A DNA stretch of 64,000 nt from CAWDZK01 sp963807005 (GCA_963807005.1 CAWDZK010000006.1:434001-498000), one strand, 5' to 3'; shown: positions 18,991 to 28,801, counted from the first letter of the stretch. Made by a program: numbers and translations. The notes: generated by a model from the letters alone, not told the origin.

Positions 18991-20717
18991 GCGTCCTCAC
19001 CCCGGGTCACGGTCTCGCGGTAGCCGGGGTGGGTGGCCAGCAGGTCACGGTGGCTGCCGGTCGCGACGACCCGGCCGGACACCATGAACGCCACCTCGTC
19101 GCAGCGGTCCAGGACCAGTGGGCTGGCGGTGGTCACGACCGTCGTCGGCGGGTCCGTCCGGCCGTCACCGTGCCGGGCGGCGCGGAGCCGCTCTGCGACG
19201 AGGACCTCGGTGTGCGCGTCGACGGCGCTGGTCGGCTCGACCAGCACGAGCACGTCGCTGTCGGCGAGCAGCGCGCGGGCCAGCGCGAGGCGTTGCCGCT
19301 GGCCGCCGGAGAAGCCCCGGCCGGCCTCGTCGACCTGCGCCGACAGGCCCTCGGGCAGCGCCTCGAGCACGTCCCCGGCGGCAGCCACCTCGACCGCCGC
19401 GAGCAGCGTGGCGTCCTCGGGGGAGCGGCCCCACGGGTCCAGCTCGGCCCGGAGCGGGCCGGTGAACAGCCGGGGCTCGGCCTCGGAGACCAGCACCCGT
19501 CGGCGTACGGTCCGCAGCGGCAGGTCGGCCAGCCGGACGCCGCCCAGCGACACCTCGTCGTCAGTGGTCATCCGGCCCAGCCGCAGGGCGACGGCGGCGG
19601 AGTCGTCGGGGTCCGCGCTCACGAGGCCCAGCAGGGTGCCGGGCGTCACGTGCAGCCCGGAGCGCGGGTCGTCGACCGCGACGCGGTACGGCGGCTCGTC
19701 GGCGGGCCGGGCCGCGTCGGTGATCAGGGGCTGGGTCTGCAGCACGGCCACGATCCGCTTGGCGCCGACCAGGGAGCGGGTCAGCCGGTCGGCGAACTCG
19801 ACAGCCGTCCGGATCGGGACGACGAGGAAGAAGGCGTAGCCGTAGAACGCCACCACGTCGCCGACGTCGACCTTCCCCTGGAGGGCGAGCCGGGCGCCGA
19901 GCCAGGTCACCACGACGAGGAAGACCCCCGGCAGCAGCACCTGGGCCGAGTCCAGCGTGGCCTGGGGGCTCGCGACGTGGATGCCGGCCCGGCGCAGCTC
20001 CGCGGAGCGGGTGCGGTAGCGCTGGAGGAACGCCGGCTCGCCGCCGATGCCGCGCAGCACCCGCAGCCCGGCAACGGTGTCGGCGCCCAGCGCGGTGAGC
20101 TTGCCGGCCACCTCGCGCTGGGCCGCCTGCCGCCGCTGCAACGGCCGCAGCAGCGGTCCGAGCAGCAGCACCATCGCAGGCACACCGAGCAGGACGACGG
20201 TGCCCAGCAGGACCGACGTGCGGAGCAGGATGACGGCCACCACGCCGTACGACACGATCGCGCCGGCGAACCGGGCGGTGACGTCGAACGCGCCCCCGAT
20301 GTGCAAGGCGTCGTTGGTGGCCGCGGAGACCACCTCGCCGGTGGGGAGGCGCCCCCGGATGGCGACACCGACCAGCGCGCTGTGCCGGCCCAGCAGCTGC
20401 ATGGACCGGAAGGACGCGCACAGCCAGTTCGTCACCGCCATCCGGTGCCGCAGGATGCCGAAGACGGCCTGGACGACGGCCAGCCCGAGCACGACCAGCG
20501 ACCAGCGCCCGGCGCTGGCGAGGTCCCCGTCCGCCACGCCGGACTGCAGCCCGCGGCCGATGGCGGCCGGCACCAGGGCCTGGGCGACCATCCAGACGAC
20601 GCCGAAGACGACGCCGACCGCGAGGGTGTCCAGCTGGCGGCGCCCGGTCCAGGCGAGGAAGCGCGCCGGCGACCTCAGGTCCGGGGTCCCGGGGTCGTCG
20701 TAAGGGAGGCGCCGCAC
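18987..20717 (-). CDS. ABC exporter half-transporter (degenerate Walker A, canonical signature)
   Basis: 576 residues: six-helix exporter transmembrane domain (about 25-320) and nucleotide-binding domain. The Walker A position (about 368-378) reads [11 protein letters not shown], lacking the GxxGxGKS loop. Walker B is [11 protein letters not shown], with the terminal Asp replaced by Val. The signature [16 protein letters not shown] (about 469) is perfect. It therefore cannot bind ATP normally itself but completes the active site of its partner encoded next. The first codons lie 87 bp from the divergent guaA start, so the two share a control region. It may be annotated as a multidrug or lipid exporter, but the substrate is not visible. 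Confidence 0.9.
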   Translation of the reverse strand: MRRLPYDDPGTPDLRSPARFLAWTGRRQLDTLAVGVVFGVVWMVAQALVPAAIGRGLQSGVADGDLASAGRWSLVVLGLAVVQAVFGILRHRMAVTNWLCASFRSMQLLGRHSALVGVAIRGRLPTGEVVSAATNDALHIGGAFDVTARFAGAIVSYGVVAVILLRTSVLLGTVVLLGVPAMVLLLGPLLRPLQRRQAAQREVAGKLTALGADTVAGLRVLRGIGGEPAFLQRYRTRSAELRRAGIHVASPQATLDSAQVLLPGVFLVVVTWLGARLALQGKVDVGDVVAFYGYAFFLVVPIRTAVEFADRLTRSLVGAKRIVAVLQTQPLITDAARPADEPPYRVAVDDPRSGLHVTPGTLLGLVSADPDDSAAVALRLGRMTTDDEVSLGGVRLADLPLRTVRRRVLVSEAEPRLFTGPLRAELDPWGRSPEDATLLAAVEVAAAGDVLEALPEGLSAQVDEAGRGFSGGQRQRLALARALLADSDVLVLVEPTSAVDAHTEVLVAERLRAARHGDGRTDPPTTVVTTASPLVLDRCDEVAFMVSGRVVATGSHRDLLATHPGYRETVTRGEDA

Positions 20718-20804
20718 GGTGGTCGACGGTACGTCGTCCCACCGTCAGCGCGACACCGGGTTTCGCCTCGCGGCGTGTGGGCGCCCCCGTGGGAGGATCG
20801 GCGC

Positions 20805-22376
20805 GTGACAGCGACGCCCGCCCCGGTCCTCGTCGTCGACTTCGGCGCCCAGTACGCCCAGCTCATCGCACGGCGGGTGCGCGAGGCCCGGGTCTACAGC
20901 GAGATCGTCCCGCACACGATGCCGGTGGCCGAGATGCTGGCCAGGAAGCCGGCCGCGATCGTGCTCTCCGGCGGCCCGGCGTCGGTCTACGCCCCCGGCG
21001 CTCCCGCCGTCGACCCGGCCATGTTCACGGCCGGCGTCCCGGCGTTCGGCATCTGCTACGGCTTCCAGGCCATGGCGCTGGCGCTGGGCGGCACGGTCGC
21101 CCGCACCGGCGCGGCCGAGTTCGGCCGGACCTCGCTCGAGGTGGTCGGCGGCGACCCGACGCTGTTCCACGGCCTGCCCCGCGAGCAGTCGGTGTGGATG
21201 TCGCACAACGACGCCGTGTCGGTCGCGCCCGAGGGGTTCGACGTCGTGGCCCGCACGACCGACACCCCCGTTGCGGCCTTCGAGGCCGCCGCCCGTGGGC
21301 TCGCCGGCGTGCAGTTCCACCCCGAGGTGCTGCACACCGAGCACGGGCAGGCGGTGCTCGAGCACTTCCTCTACGAGGTCGCCGGGCTCGAGCCCACCTG
21401 GACGATGGACAGCGTCATCGACGAGCAGGTGGCGGCGATCCGCGCGCAGGTCGGTGACCGGCGGGTCGTCTGCGGGCTCTCCGGCGGGGTGGACTCGGCG
21501 GTCGCGGCCGCCCTGGTCCAGCGCGCGGTCGGCGACCAGCTCACCTGTGTGTTCGTCGACCACGGCCTGCTGCGCAAGGGCGAGGCCGAGCAGGTCGAGC
21601 GCGACTTCGTCGCGGCCACCGGCGTACGTCTCAAGGTGGCCGACGCGGCCAAGCAGTTCCTCGACGCGCTGGCCGGGGTGACCGACCCCGAGGACAAGCG
21701 CAAGGTCATCGGCCGGGAGTTCATCCGGGTCTTCGAGGAGGCTGCCCGCGAGGTCGTCGCCGAGGCCGGCGCCGACGGCGAGACCGTCGACTTCCTCGTG
21801 CAGGGCACGCTCTACCCGGACGTGGTCGAGTCCGGTGGCGGCACCGGCACGGCCAACATCAAGTCCCACCACAACGTCGGTGGCCTGCCCGACGACCTGC
21901 AGTTCGCCCTGGTCGAGCCGCTGCGCACGCTGTTCAAGGACGAGGTCCGCAAGGTCGGGCTCGAGCTCGGCCTGCCGGAGGCCATCGTGTGGCGCCAGCC
22001 GTTCCCCGGGCCGGGCCTCGGCATCCGCATCGTCGGCGAGGTCACCGGCGAGCGGCTCGATGTCCTGCGCGAGGCGGACGCGATCGCCCGCGAGGAGCTC
22101 ACCGCGGCGGGGCTGGACCGGGAGATCTGGCAGTGCCCGGTGGTGCTGCTCGGTGACGTCCGGTCGGTCGGCGTCCAGGGCGACGAGCGCACCTACGGCC
22201 ACCCGGTCGTGCTGCGGCCGGTGTCGTCGGAGGACGCGATGACCGCCGACTGGACCCGGGTGCCCTACGACGTGCTCGCCCGCATCTCCACCCGCATCAC
22301 CAACGAGGTGCGGGAGGTCAACCGGGTGACGCTCGACATCACGTCGAAGCCACCCGGCACCATCGAGTGGGAGTAG
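20805..22376 (+). CDS. guaA: GMP synthase (glutamine-hydrolysing)
   Basis: 523 residues. The class I glutamine amidotransferase domain (1-195) has nucleophile Cys in [10 protein letters not shown] and the His-Glu pair in VQFHPEV. The ATP-pyrophosphatase domain starts with the P-loop [14 protein letters not shown] (about 226), and the dimerisation/XMP-binding domain ends in the universal [11 protein letters not shown]. It aminates XMP to GMP, using the product of GuaB. The frame is open far upstream, but GTG 20805 is fixed by the [18 protein letters not shown]-terminus and a GGGAGG site 8 nt upstream. Divergent from the ABC exporter; a hairpin follows the stop. Confidence 0.97.
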   Translation: MTATPAPVLVVDFGAQYAQLIARRVREARVYSEIVPHTMPVAEMLARKPAAIVLSGGPASVYAPGAPAVDPAMFTAGVPAFGICYGFQAMALALGGTVARTGAAEFGRTSLEVVGGDPTLFHGLPREQSVWMSHNDAVSVAPEGFDVVARTTDTPVAAFEAAARGLAGVQFHPEVLHTEHGQAVLEHFLYEVAGLEPTWTMDSVIDEQVAAIRAQVGDRRVVCGLSGGVDSAVAAALVQRAVGDQLTCVFVDHGLLRKGEAEQVERDFVAATGVRLKVADAAKQFLDALAGVTDPEDKRKVIGREFIRVFEEAAREVVAEAGADGETVDFLVQGTLYPDVVESGGGTGTANIKSHHNVGGLPDDLQFALVEPLRTLFKDEVRKVGLELGLPEAIVWRQPFPGPGLGIRIVGEVTGERLDVLREADAIAREELTAAGLDREIWQCPVVLLGDVRSVGVQGDERTYGHPVVLRPVSSEDAMTADWTRVPYDVLARISTRITNEVREVNRVTLDITSKPPGTIEWE

Positions 22377-22379
22377 TCG

Positions 22380-22412
22380 CGCGGGTTGCGGATCCCTCCC
22401 GCGGAACCCGCG
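22380..22412 (+). terminator. Hairpin after guaA
   Basis: CGCGGGTT (22380-22387) pairs with AACCCGCG (22405-22412), with an inner GCGG/CCGC pairing. It starts 3 bp after the guaA stop and lies 20 bp before the cyclase GTG. Confidence 0.5.
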
Positions 22413-22431
22413 TGAGGGATACGGTCCTGGC

Positions 22432-23907
22432 GTGACGATCTGTCCGGGATGTGGCGGGGAGAACCGGCCGGGCGCCAAGTTCTGCGGGGAGTGCGGCACC
22501 CCGCTCGCGGCCTCGTGCCCGACCTGTGCCGCCGTGGTCGAGCCCGGGCGGAAGTTCTGCGGCGAGTGCGGCACCGCGCTGCTGGCCGAGGCGCCGCGCC
22601 GGGCGGTCGCGACGGCCGCCACCGGCGACGAACGGACCTCCGAGCGTCGGATCGTGTCGGTGCTGTTCGTCGACCTGGTCGGCTTCACCGCTGCCTCGGA
22701 GTCCCGGGACGCCGAGGACACCCGCGAGCTGCTGACCCGCTACTTCGAGGTCGCCCGCAAGACGATCGAGCGGTACGGCGGCAGCGTGGAGAAGTTCATC
22801 GGCGACGCCGTGATGGCCGTGTGGGGAGCCCCGACGGCCAAGGAGGACGACGCCGAGCGCGCCGTCCGGGCCGCCCTGGAGATCGTCGGGTCGGTCGAGA
22901 CGCTGGACCCGGACCTGCGGGCCCGGGCGGGGATCCTGACCGGGGAGGCCGCGGTCACCGTGGGCGCCCAGGGGCAGGGGATGGTCGCCGGAGACCTGGT
23001 CAACACCGCCTCGCGGATCCAGAGCGTGGCCACACCCGGCACGGTGTTCGTGGGGGAGTCCACCAAGGAGGCGACCGAGGCGGCGGTCGCCTACGACGAC
23101 GCCGGCGAGCACCAGCTCAAGGGCAAGGCCTCACCGGTCCGCACCTGGCGCGCCACCCGCATCGTCGCCGGCGTCAAGGGGGCCCAGCGGTCCAGCGGGC
23201 TGGAGGCCCCCTTCGTCGGGAGGGACCGGGAGCTGCGCCTGGTCAAGGAGCTCTTCCACGGTTCCGCCGACGACCAGCGCCCGCAGCTCGCCCTGGTGAC
23301 CGGCATCGCGGGCATCGGCAAGTCGCGCCTGGCCTGGGAGCTGGAGAAGTACGTCGACGGGCTGGTGGGCGAGGTCTTCTGGCACCGGGGACGCTGCCTG
23401 TCCTACGGCAAGGGGGTGGCCTACTGGGCGCTGGCCGAGATGGTCCGGATGCGCTGCGGCATCGCCGAGGACGAGGAACCGGCCACCGCCCTGGTGAAGC
23501 TCCGGGAGACCCTCGAGACGCACCTGCGCGACTCCGACGAGCGCCGCTGGGTCGAGCCCCGGCTCGCGCACCTGCTGGGGCTGGAGGAGGGCGTCCCCGG
23601 CGACCAGGAGAACCTGTTCTCCGCCTGGCGCACGCTGTTCGAGCGGCTGGCGGAGCAGGCACCGACGATCCTCGTCTTCGAGGACCTCCAGTGGGCCGAC
23701 AGCGGCCTGCTCGACTTCCTCGAGTACCTGCTCGACTGGTCCCGCGGCCAGGCGTTGTTCGTCCTCGCCCTGGCCCGGCCGGAGTTCGCCGAGCGCCGTC
23801 CGGGCTGGGGCGTGGGGAAGCGCAGCTTCAGCTCGCTGTACCTCGAACCGCTCTCCGACGGCCGCGATGGGCCAGCTGCTCTCCGGGCTGGTGCCAGGCC
23901 TCGCTGA
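22432..23907 (+). CDS. Class III nucleotide cyclase / AAA-type ATPase, N-terminal fragment (frameshifted)
   Basis: 491 codons. Two zinc ribbons (CPGCGG/CGECG and CPTC/CGECG, residues 4-48) are followed by a class III cyclase homology domain (about 75-235) and the start of an STAND/AAA ATPase with P-loop GIAGIGKSR (about 289). The cyclase keeps both metal Asp residues (FVDLVGFT and FIGDAVMAV) and the Asn-Arg pair in DLVNTASRI, so it could make cAMP. In ordinary homologues the frame continues for about 1150-1200 residues. Here the last about 14 codons (DGRDGPAALRAGARPR) read out of frame after position 23860, where an extra G shifts the frame. TACGGT 6 nt before the GTG suggests a leaderless mRNA. 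Confidence 0.8.
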   Translation: MTICPGCGGENRPGAKFCGECGTPLAASCPTCAAVVEPGRKFCGECGTALLAEAPRRAVATAATGDERTSERRIVSVLFVDLVGFTAASESRDAEDTRELLTRYFEVARKTIERYGGSVEKFIGDAVMAVWGAPTAKEDDAERAVRAALEIVGSVETLDPDLRARAGILTGEAAVTVGAQGQGMVAGDLVNTASRIQSVATPGTVFVGESTKEATEAAVAYDDAGEHQLKGKASPVRTWRATRIVAGVKGAQRSSGLEAPFVGRDRELRLVKELFHGSADDQRPQLALVTGIAGIGKSRLAWELEKYVDGLVGEVFWHRGRCLSYGKGVAYWALAEMVRMRCGIAEDEEPATALVKLRETLETHLRDSDERRWVEPRLAHLLGLEEGVPGDQENLFSAWRTLFERLAEQAPTILVFEDLQWADSGLLDFLEYLLDWSRGQALFVLALARPEFAERRPGWGVGKRSFSSLYLEPLSDGRDGPAALRAGARPR

Positions 23908-25954
23908 CGACCTGCACCAGCGGATCCTCGACCAGTCCGAGGGAGTGCCGCTGTACGCGGTGGAGACGGTGCGGATGCTGCTCGACCGCGGCCTGCTGAC
24001 CCGCGAGGGTCACGTGTACCGGGCGACGGGGGCAGTCGACAACCTCGAGATCCCCGGCACCTTGCAGTCGCTGGTGGCCGCCCGCCTCGACGCTCTGCCG
24101 CCCGAGGAGCACCGGGTGGTGGAGTGCGGGGCCGTGCTTGGCAAGACGTTCACCCGGCAGGGCGTGGCCTTCGTCAGCGGCGTGGCAGAGGCCGACCTCG
24201 ACCGGCTGCTGGCCGGCCTGCTCAGCAAGGAGATCCTCGCCGTCCAGGCCGACCCGCGCTCGCCCGAGAGAGGGCAGTACTCGTTCCTGCAGGACATCGT
24301 GAAGCGGGTGGCGTACGACACGATCTCCAAGCGTGACCGCAAGGCCAAGCACCTGGCAGCCGCGCGCTTCCTCTCCTCGGCCTGGAGCGCCGAGGAGGAC
24401 GAGATCGTCGAGCTGGTCGCGGCCCACTACCTCGACGCCTATGCCAGCGCGCCCGAGGACGACGACGCCGTCGAGCTGAAGGACAAGGCCTTCGAGATGC
24501 TCGTGCGCGCGGCCGAGCGGGCCGCGTCTCTCGGCGCCACCAGCGAGGCCGAGCGGGCGTTCGTGCGGGCCAGCGAGCTGACCGACGACCAGCTGCGCCG
24601 GGCCGAGCTGCTCGAGCGAGCAGGGACGGCGGCGTACGTCGGCAACCGGGCCGACGCAGCGGCCACCGCCTTCGAGCGGGCGATCGAGCTGTTCGAGTCG
24701 GTCGGCGCCAGCCACCCCGCCGCGCGGGTGAATGCGCGGGCGGCGGAGATCGCCTGGGACCGGGGGCGGCTGGAGCAGGGCCTCGAGAGCATGGACCGGG
24801 CGTTCTCGGTGCTCTCCCAGGAGGAACCCGATGCCGCGTTCGCCGCGTTGGCGGCGCAGATCGGTCGCTTCATGCTCTTCGCCGGCCAGGGCGAGCTGGC
24901 CTACGAGCGGCTGGAGCGCGCGTTGGAGGTCGCCGAGATGCTGGCGCTCCCGGAGACGCTGGCCCAGGCACTGAACACCAAGGGTGTCCTGCTGAGCACC
25001 CGGGCTCGCCCGGTCGAGGGGATCGGGCTGATCGGCAAGGCGCTGGAGATCGCCCTCGAGCACGACAAGCCGTCCGCGGCACTGCGGGCGTACTACAACC
25101 TGGCCGACCTGTGCTCCCAGCTGGACCGGGCCGTCGAGGCTGCGGCCTTCGTGCGCGACGGGCTGGAGCTCGCCCGCAAGGTCGGCAACCGGTACTGGGA
25201 GCAGTCCTTCCTCGGGTGCGCCTACCCGTCCTACGTGCTGGGCGACTGGGACGACGTCGTCGCCCGTGCAGACGGCCTGCCGGCGAACGACTGGACCCAG
25301 GTGCGGATCGCGTTCAGCACGCTGCTCACCTCGATCGTGCCCGCGCTGCTGCATCGTGGCCACCTCGAGGCCGCCGAGCCGTTCAAGCGGATCCTCGGTG
25401 AGCTGGAGACCTCCTCGGACATGCAGGAGCTCTCCCAGGGTCGGCTCGCCGAAGCCGCGTTCTGCTTCGCGGACGGCCGCTTCCGGGACGCCCTCGACTC
25501 CGCGACGCAGGCGCTGGAGGCGCGGCACGCGATGGGGATCAACCTCGAGGCCGTCCGCGAGGCGTTCGTCGTGTGCCTGGACAGCGCTCTCGCCCTGGGG
25601 GACACCGGCCGCGCCGACGAGCTGCTCGCTCTTGTCGACGCGCTGCCGGTCGGTCACTCGTCGCCGTTCCTGCGCGCGCAGTGCGAGCGGTTCCACGCCC
25701 GGCTCGCTGCGGTCCGCGGCGACCCGGAGGCCGACGCCATGTTCGACCGTGCGACGACCTCGTTCCGGGACCTCGGCTACCCGTTCTGCCTGGCCACCGT
25801 CCTGCTCGAGTCGGGTGAGTGGCTGGTGGCGCAGGGGCGGACCGACGAGGCCGAGCAGCCGCTGGCCGAGGCCGCTGACCTCCTCGGTGGCCTCAAGGCG
25901 GTGGCACTGCTCGACCGGGTGACCCGCGCCGCGGGCTCCGCCGCACCGGCCTGA
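23867..25954 (+). CDS. ATPase / TPR C-terminal part of the frameshifted cyclase protein
   Basis: 695 codons from an ATG at 23867 that is internal to the original gene. The first residues (MGQLLSGLVPGLADDL) continue exactly where the preceding frame breaks. The region holds the winged-helix end of the ATPase (about 20-150, QRILDQSEGVPLYAVE and YSFLQDIVKRVAYDTI) and then about 500 residues of TPR-like helices. Deleting one of the two G residues at 23860-23861 fuses both frames into a protein of about 1174 residues. If the shift is real, the two halves could still be made separately, but no ribosome-binding site is evident before this ATG. A sequencing error is the simplest alternative. Confidence 0.75.
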   Translation: MGQLLSGLVPGLADDLHQRILDQSEGVPLYAVETVRMLLDRGLLTREGHVYRATGAVDNLEIPGTLQSLVAARLDALPPEEHRVVECGAVLGKTFTRQGVAFVSGVAEADLDRLLAGLLSKEILAVQADPRSPERGQYSFLQDIVKRVAYDTISKRDRKAKHLAAARFLSSAWSAEEDEIVELVAAHYLDAYASAPEDDDAVELKDKAFEMLVRAAERAASLGATSEAERAFVRASELTDDQLRRAELLERAGTAAYVGNRADAAATAFERAIELFESVGASHPAARVNARAAEIAWDRGRLEQGLESMDRAFSVLSQEEPDAAFAALAAQIGRFMLFAGQGELAYERLERALEVAEMLALPETLAQALNTKGVLLSTRARPVEGIGLIGKALEIALEHDKPSAALRAYYNLADLCSQLDRAVEAAAFVRDGLELARKVGNRYWEQSFLGCAYPSYVLGDWDDVVARADGLPANDWTQVRIAFSTLLTSIVPALLHRGHLEAAEPFKRILGELETSSDMQELSQGRLAEAAFCFADGRFRDALDSATQALEARHAMGINLEAVREAFVVCLDSALALGDTGRADELLALVDALPVGHSSPFLRAQCERFHARLAAVRGDPEADAMFDRATTSFRDLGYPFCLATVLLESGEWLVAQGRTDEAEQPLAEAADLLGGLKAVALLDRVTRAAGSAAPA

Positions 25955-26077
25955 CCCGCCGCCCGGCGGCTCCGACCGGACCCGGACGACGGCACGACGA
26001 CGCGGTGGCGGCGGCAGCGGGGCCGTTGCCACCCGTTCTGCCGCCTTCGGTGCTCGACGACGTCCGGCCGTGGCAGG

Positions 26078-26983
26078 TCAGCGCAGGTTGAAGATGCCGG
26101 CCTCGGCGCTGCCCCGGGCGTACCGGTCCCGGACGCCCGACGGGGTCATGGCCAGCGCGGACTGGAAGTCGGTCGTCATGTGGCTGTGCGAGGCGTAGCC
26201 CACCGACATGGCCACCTCGCTGAGGTTGCCGTCCAGGAGCGACGCGCAGCTGGAGAACGCGGTCCGCCGCCGCAACCGCGTGCGGTAGGCGTGCACGGTG
26301 AGGCCGGTGGTGGCCCGGAACAGCCGGCAGAAGTGGTACGTCGACAGCCCGACGGCCTCGGCCACGGTGGGCAGCGTGATCCGCTCGTCCAGGTGGGTCG
26401 CCAGGATCCGGCAGGCCTCGTGCACCCGACGGTCCGTTCCGGGCGGCGCCGACGCGGGGCCGACCTCCGCCTCGCCGGCGTCGTCGGGACCGTCCGCACC
26501 GGGGGACGGCGTCGGACGGCCCAGCACCTCCTGCAGCACGGCGCGCAGCTGCCGCTCGACCATCCGGTCGTGCCCGACCTGGGCTGTGGCGAGGCACTCC
26601 TGGTAGCCGAGCCAGGCGGAGTCCTCGACCAGAACCCGGCCCGCCCCGAAGGCGGAGTCCCGGGTCGGGTCGCCGTCGAGCAGGTCTCCGTACAGCTGGG
26701 GCGAGAGGGCGACGAAGGTGCACTCGTCGCCGTCGGGGTCCACGAGCTCGCGCTGGTAGCGCTGGCCGGGACGGTAGAGCAGGGCCCAGTTGCGGTCGCC
26801 GAGCTGCGGGCCGGTGGCCGAGCGGGTGATGGTGACCGGGCGCTCGGGGAAGACGACGTGGGCGAGGGGCCCGATCTCGTTCTCGCTGCTCCACGCGACC
26901 TCGGAGGGCGGGCAGCGGAACCGGCCCAGCCGCAGGCTGGGCACCTCGAGGATCGGTGTCACGGTCGCGCCCGCCACGCCCAT
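26078..26983 (-). CDS. AraC-family transcriptional regulator
   Basis: About 301 residues from an ATG at 26983, chosen because GAGGAGGG lies 4 nt upstream. Two helix-turn-helix motifs fill the C-terminal 105 residues: ITLPTVAEAVGLSTYHFCRLFRATTG and LSEVAMSVGYASHSHMTTDFQSALAMTPS. The N-terminal about 180 residues are a cupin-like sensor of unknown ligand, followed by an acidic low-complexity linker (about 155-190). It is the last gene of a same-strand group with a FDFWLG protein and a DppB-like permease, 72 bp after the former, and might regulate that group. The ligand cannot be inferred. Confidence 0.85.
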   Translation of the reverse strand: MGVAGATVTPILEVPSLRLGRFRCPPSEVAWSSENEIGPLAHVVFPERPVTITRSATGPQLGDRNWALLYRPGQRYQRELVDPDGDECTFVALSPQLYGDLLDGDPTRDSAFGAGRVLVEDSAWLGYQECLATAQVGHDRMVERQLRAVLQEVLGRPTPSPGADGPDDAGEAEVGPASAPPGTDRRVHEACRILATHLDERITLPTVAEAVGLSTYHFCRLFRATTGLTVHAYRTRLRRRTAFSSCASLLDGNLSEVAMSVGYASHSHMTTDFQSALAMTPSGVRDRYARGSAEAGIFNLR

Positions 26984-27055
26984 CACGCCCTCCTCGTCCC
27001 CGGAGCCGGACCACGCTGCCGTACGAGCTGATCGCACGGTACGACCTCCTGCTCC

Positions 27056-27562
27056 CTAGCGGCGACGGTCGTAACGCAATCTCCACATCAGGTCCCAGGA
27101 GCCGTCCGGGTCGCCCGCCCGCTGCGAGGCCCAGTCCCACTCGAAGCCGCGGGCGGTGATCGAGTGCCAGGTCATCCGCTGGCGGGCCGGCGTCGGCCGC
27201 CCGGTGCTGCGCTCCAGCACCATCCGGCCGCCGGCGGGGTCGGCCAGCCAGCCCCCGACGAAGTCGAGGTAGGCGCCGTTGTTGTCCACCCAGGTCTGCA
27301 CCCAGCCACGGCCGACCACCGGCACCGAGAAGCTCCAGCCCGTGAACGGGTCACGACCGGCCGAGAACTGCTCCCAGAGGACCTTCCCGTCCAGGGTCCA
27401 GGCGACCTCGTTGCGGCCGCGGACCGGCTCGCCGTCGAGCTGGTGCACCCGCCAGCTGCCGAGCCAGAAGTCGAACTGCGCGCGGTCCGGCTCGGCGACG
27501 CGCCGGCCGTCGATCACCGGGAGACCGGCGGTGCCGGTGTCCTCGAACAGGGCTGCGGTCAT
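27056..27562 (-). CDS. Conserved protein with FDFWLGSW motif (DUF1579-like)
   Basis: 168 residues without signal peptide or membrane helices. The N-terminal FDFWLGSWRVHQLDGEPVRG, followed by a series of beta strands with conserved Trp and Gly (WTLDGKVLWEQF, GWVQTWVDNNGAYLDFVGGW, MTWHSITARGFEWDW), is the pattern of the small beta-barrel DUF1579-type family. No enzymatic activity is known to me for the family. It lies between the orphan permease gene and the AraC regulator on the same strand. The ATG at 27562 is 51 bp after the permease stop. Confidence 0.65.
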   Translation of the reverse strand: MTAALFEDTGTAGLPVIDGRRVAEPDRAQFDFWLGSWRVHQLDGEPVRGRNEVAWTLDGKVLWEQFSAGRDPFTGWSFSVPVVGRGWVQTWVDNNGAYLDFVGGWLADPAGGRMVLERSTGRPTPARQRMTWHSITARGFEWDWASQRAGDPDGSWDLMWRLRYDRRR

Positions 27563-27613
27563 GTCATCCCACCTGTCGGGTCGGGGAACGTCACGAGGGT
27601 GCGTCCGTCTCGG

Positions 27614-28603
27614 TCAGGTCAGCCGGACGCGGGGGTCGATGAAGGCATAGGCCACGTCGACGACAAGGTTGGCGAGGATCACGAAGGTGGCCGCGACCAG
27701 CACCGTCCCGGTGATGACCGGCAGGTCGGCGTCGGTGACCGAGTCCACGGCGAGGCGGCCGATCCCGGGCAGTCCGAACACCTGCTCGGTGATGATGGCC
27801 CCGCCGAGCAGCCCCGCGAGGTCCAGCCCGGCCGCGGTGACGATGGGCGTCAGGCAGGCGCGCAGCCCGTGCCTGGCGATGACGGTCCGTTCGCGCAGGC
27901 CCTTCGCGCGGGCGGTGCGGATGTAGTCCTCACTCATCGTCTCGAGCATCTGGTTGCGGGTGAGCCGGGCGTACAGCGCGGCGTACAGCAGGGCCAGGGC
28001 GATCCACGGCAGCGCGAACCCGGACAGCCAGCCGACCGGGTCCTGCACCAACGGCACGTAGCCGCCGAACCCGATCAGACCCCACTTGATCTGCACGAAG
28101 AACACGAGCAGCAGCCCGATGAAGAAGGCGGGGAAGGAGTAGCCCACCATGGCGCCGGCCATGATCGCGCGGTCCTGCCACTTGCCCCGCTTGAGGGCGC
28201 CGACGACGCCCACGCTGACGCCGAGGATGATCCACAGCACGAACGCGCCGAGCGCCAGCTGCGCCGTGACCGGGAAGCGGCTCAGCAGCAGGTGGGTGAC
28301 GTTGTCGCCCTTGCGGAACGAGTAGCCCAGGCACGGGACCGGGCACTGGAAGGTCGCCTGACCGGTGCCGTAGGTCCGGCCGGCCACGATGCCCTTGGCG
28401 AAGTCGCCGTACTGCTGCACCAGCGGCTTGTCCAGGCCCAGCCGGTGCCGGTTGGCCTCGACGACCTGCGGGCTGCAGGACTTCCCGCAGGTGAGGCGGG
28501 CCGGGTCGGCGGGCAGTGCGTTGAAGATGAGGAAGACGATCATGCTGAGGGCGATGAGGGTGATGACCATCGCGACGAGGCGGCGGGCCAGGTAACCGAT
28601 CAT
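27614..28603 (-). CDS. DppB-type ABC transporter permease, orphan
   Basis: 329 residues, start ATG 28603 (RBS GAAAGGGAC). The N-terminal helix YLARRLVAMVITLIALSMIVFLIFNALPADP and a periplasmic loop rich in Cys (CGKSC, CPVPC) are followed by five more membrane helices with the binding-protein-dependent EAA-type loop near 230-260 (SEDYIRTARAKGLRERTVI). This is the DppB/OppB family of peptide/nickel importers. Such permeases normally work with a DppC partner, one or two ATPases and a lipoprotein, none of which is adjacent. The next gene is a DUF1579-like protein. It is either a remnant of an operon or a subunit that assembles with genes elsewhere. Confidence 0.87.
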   Translation of the reverse strand: MIGYLARRLVAMVITLIALSMIVFLIFNALPADPARLTCGKSCSPQVVEANRHRLGLDKPLVQQYGDFAKGIVAGRTYGTGQATFQCPVPCLGYSFRKGDNVTHLLLSRFPVTAQLALGAFVLWIILGVSVGVVGALKRGKWQDRAIMAGAMVGYSFPAFFIGLLLVFFVQIKWGLIGFGGYVPLVQDPVGWLSGFALPWIALALLYAALYARLTRNQMLETMSEDYIRTARAKGLRERTVIARHGLRACLTPIVTAAGLDLAGLLGGAIITEQVFGLPGIGRLAVDSVTDADLPVITGTVLVAATFVILANLVVDVAYAFIDPRVRLT

Positions 28604-28739
28604 CCGTTCCGTCCCTTTCGACGCACAGCGTGCGGTCCGCCCGTCCGTCCGGGCAGCGGGACGGTACGGAGACCGGCATCGGCCGCGCTTCCAGGAACGT
28701 GCTCTGTGTCCGAGCCGTGACCTCCCCGTTGCCCGGACG

Positions 28740-28760
28740 CCACCTGCCACCTGCCACCTG
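28740..28760. repeat. Three tandem copies of CCACCTG
   Basis: CCACCTG at 28740, 28747 and 28754, followed by a degenerate fourth unit. It lies in the 267-bp gene-free stretch between the permease start and the PIG-L gene. Apart from this and the palindrome at 28802-28854 I see only a weak candidate leader for the permease there. Confidence 0.6.
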
Positions 28761-28801
28761 CCTCTGGCACCTGGCCGCGACTGCCTGACCGCCCCACGTC
28801 C

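Noticed and set aside
19029..20804. Long plus-strand open frame preceding guaA
   Set aside because: It is the antisense of the ABC exporter gene; composition (runs of Gln, Gly, Arg, His) is non-protein-like and guaA has its own GTG with a ribosome-binding site.
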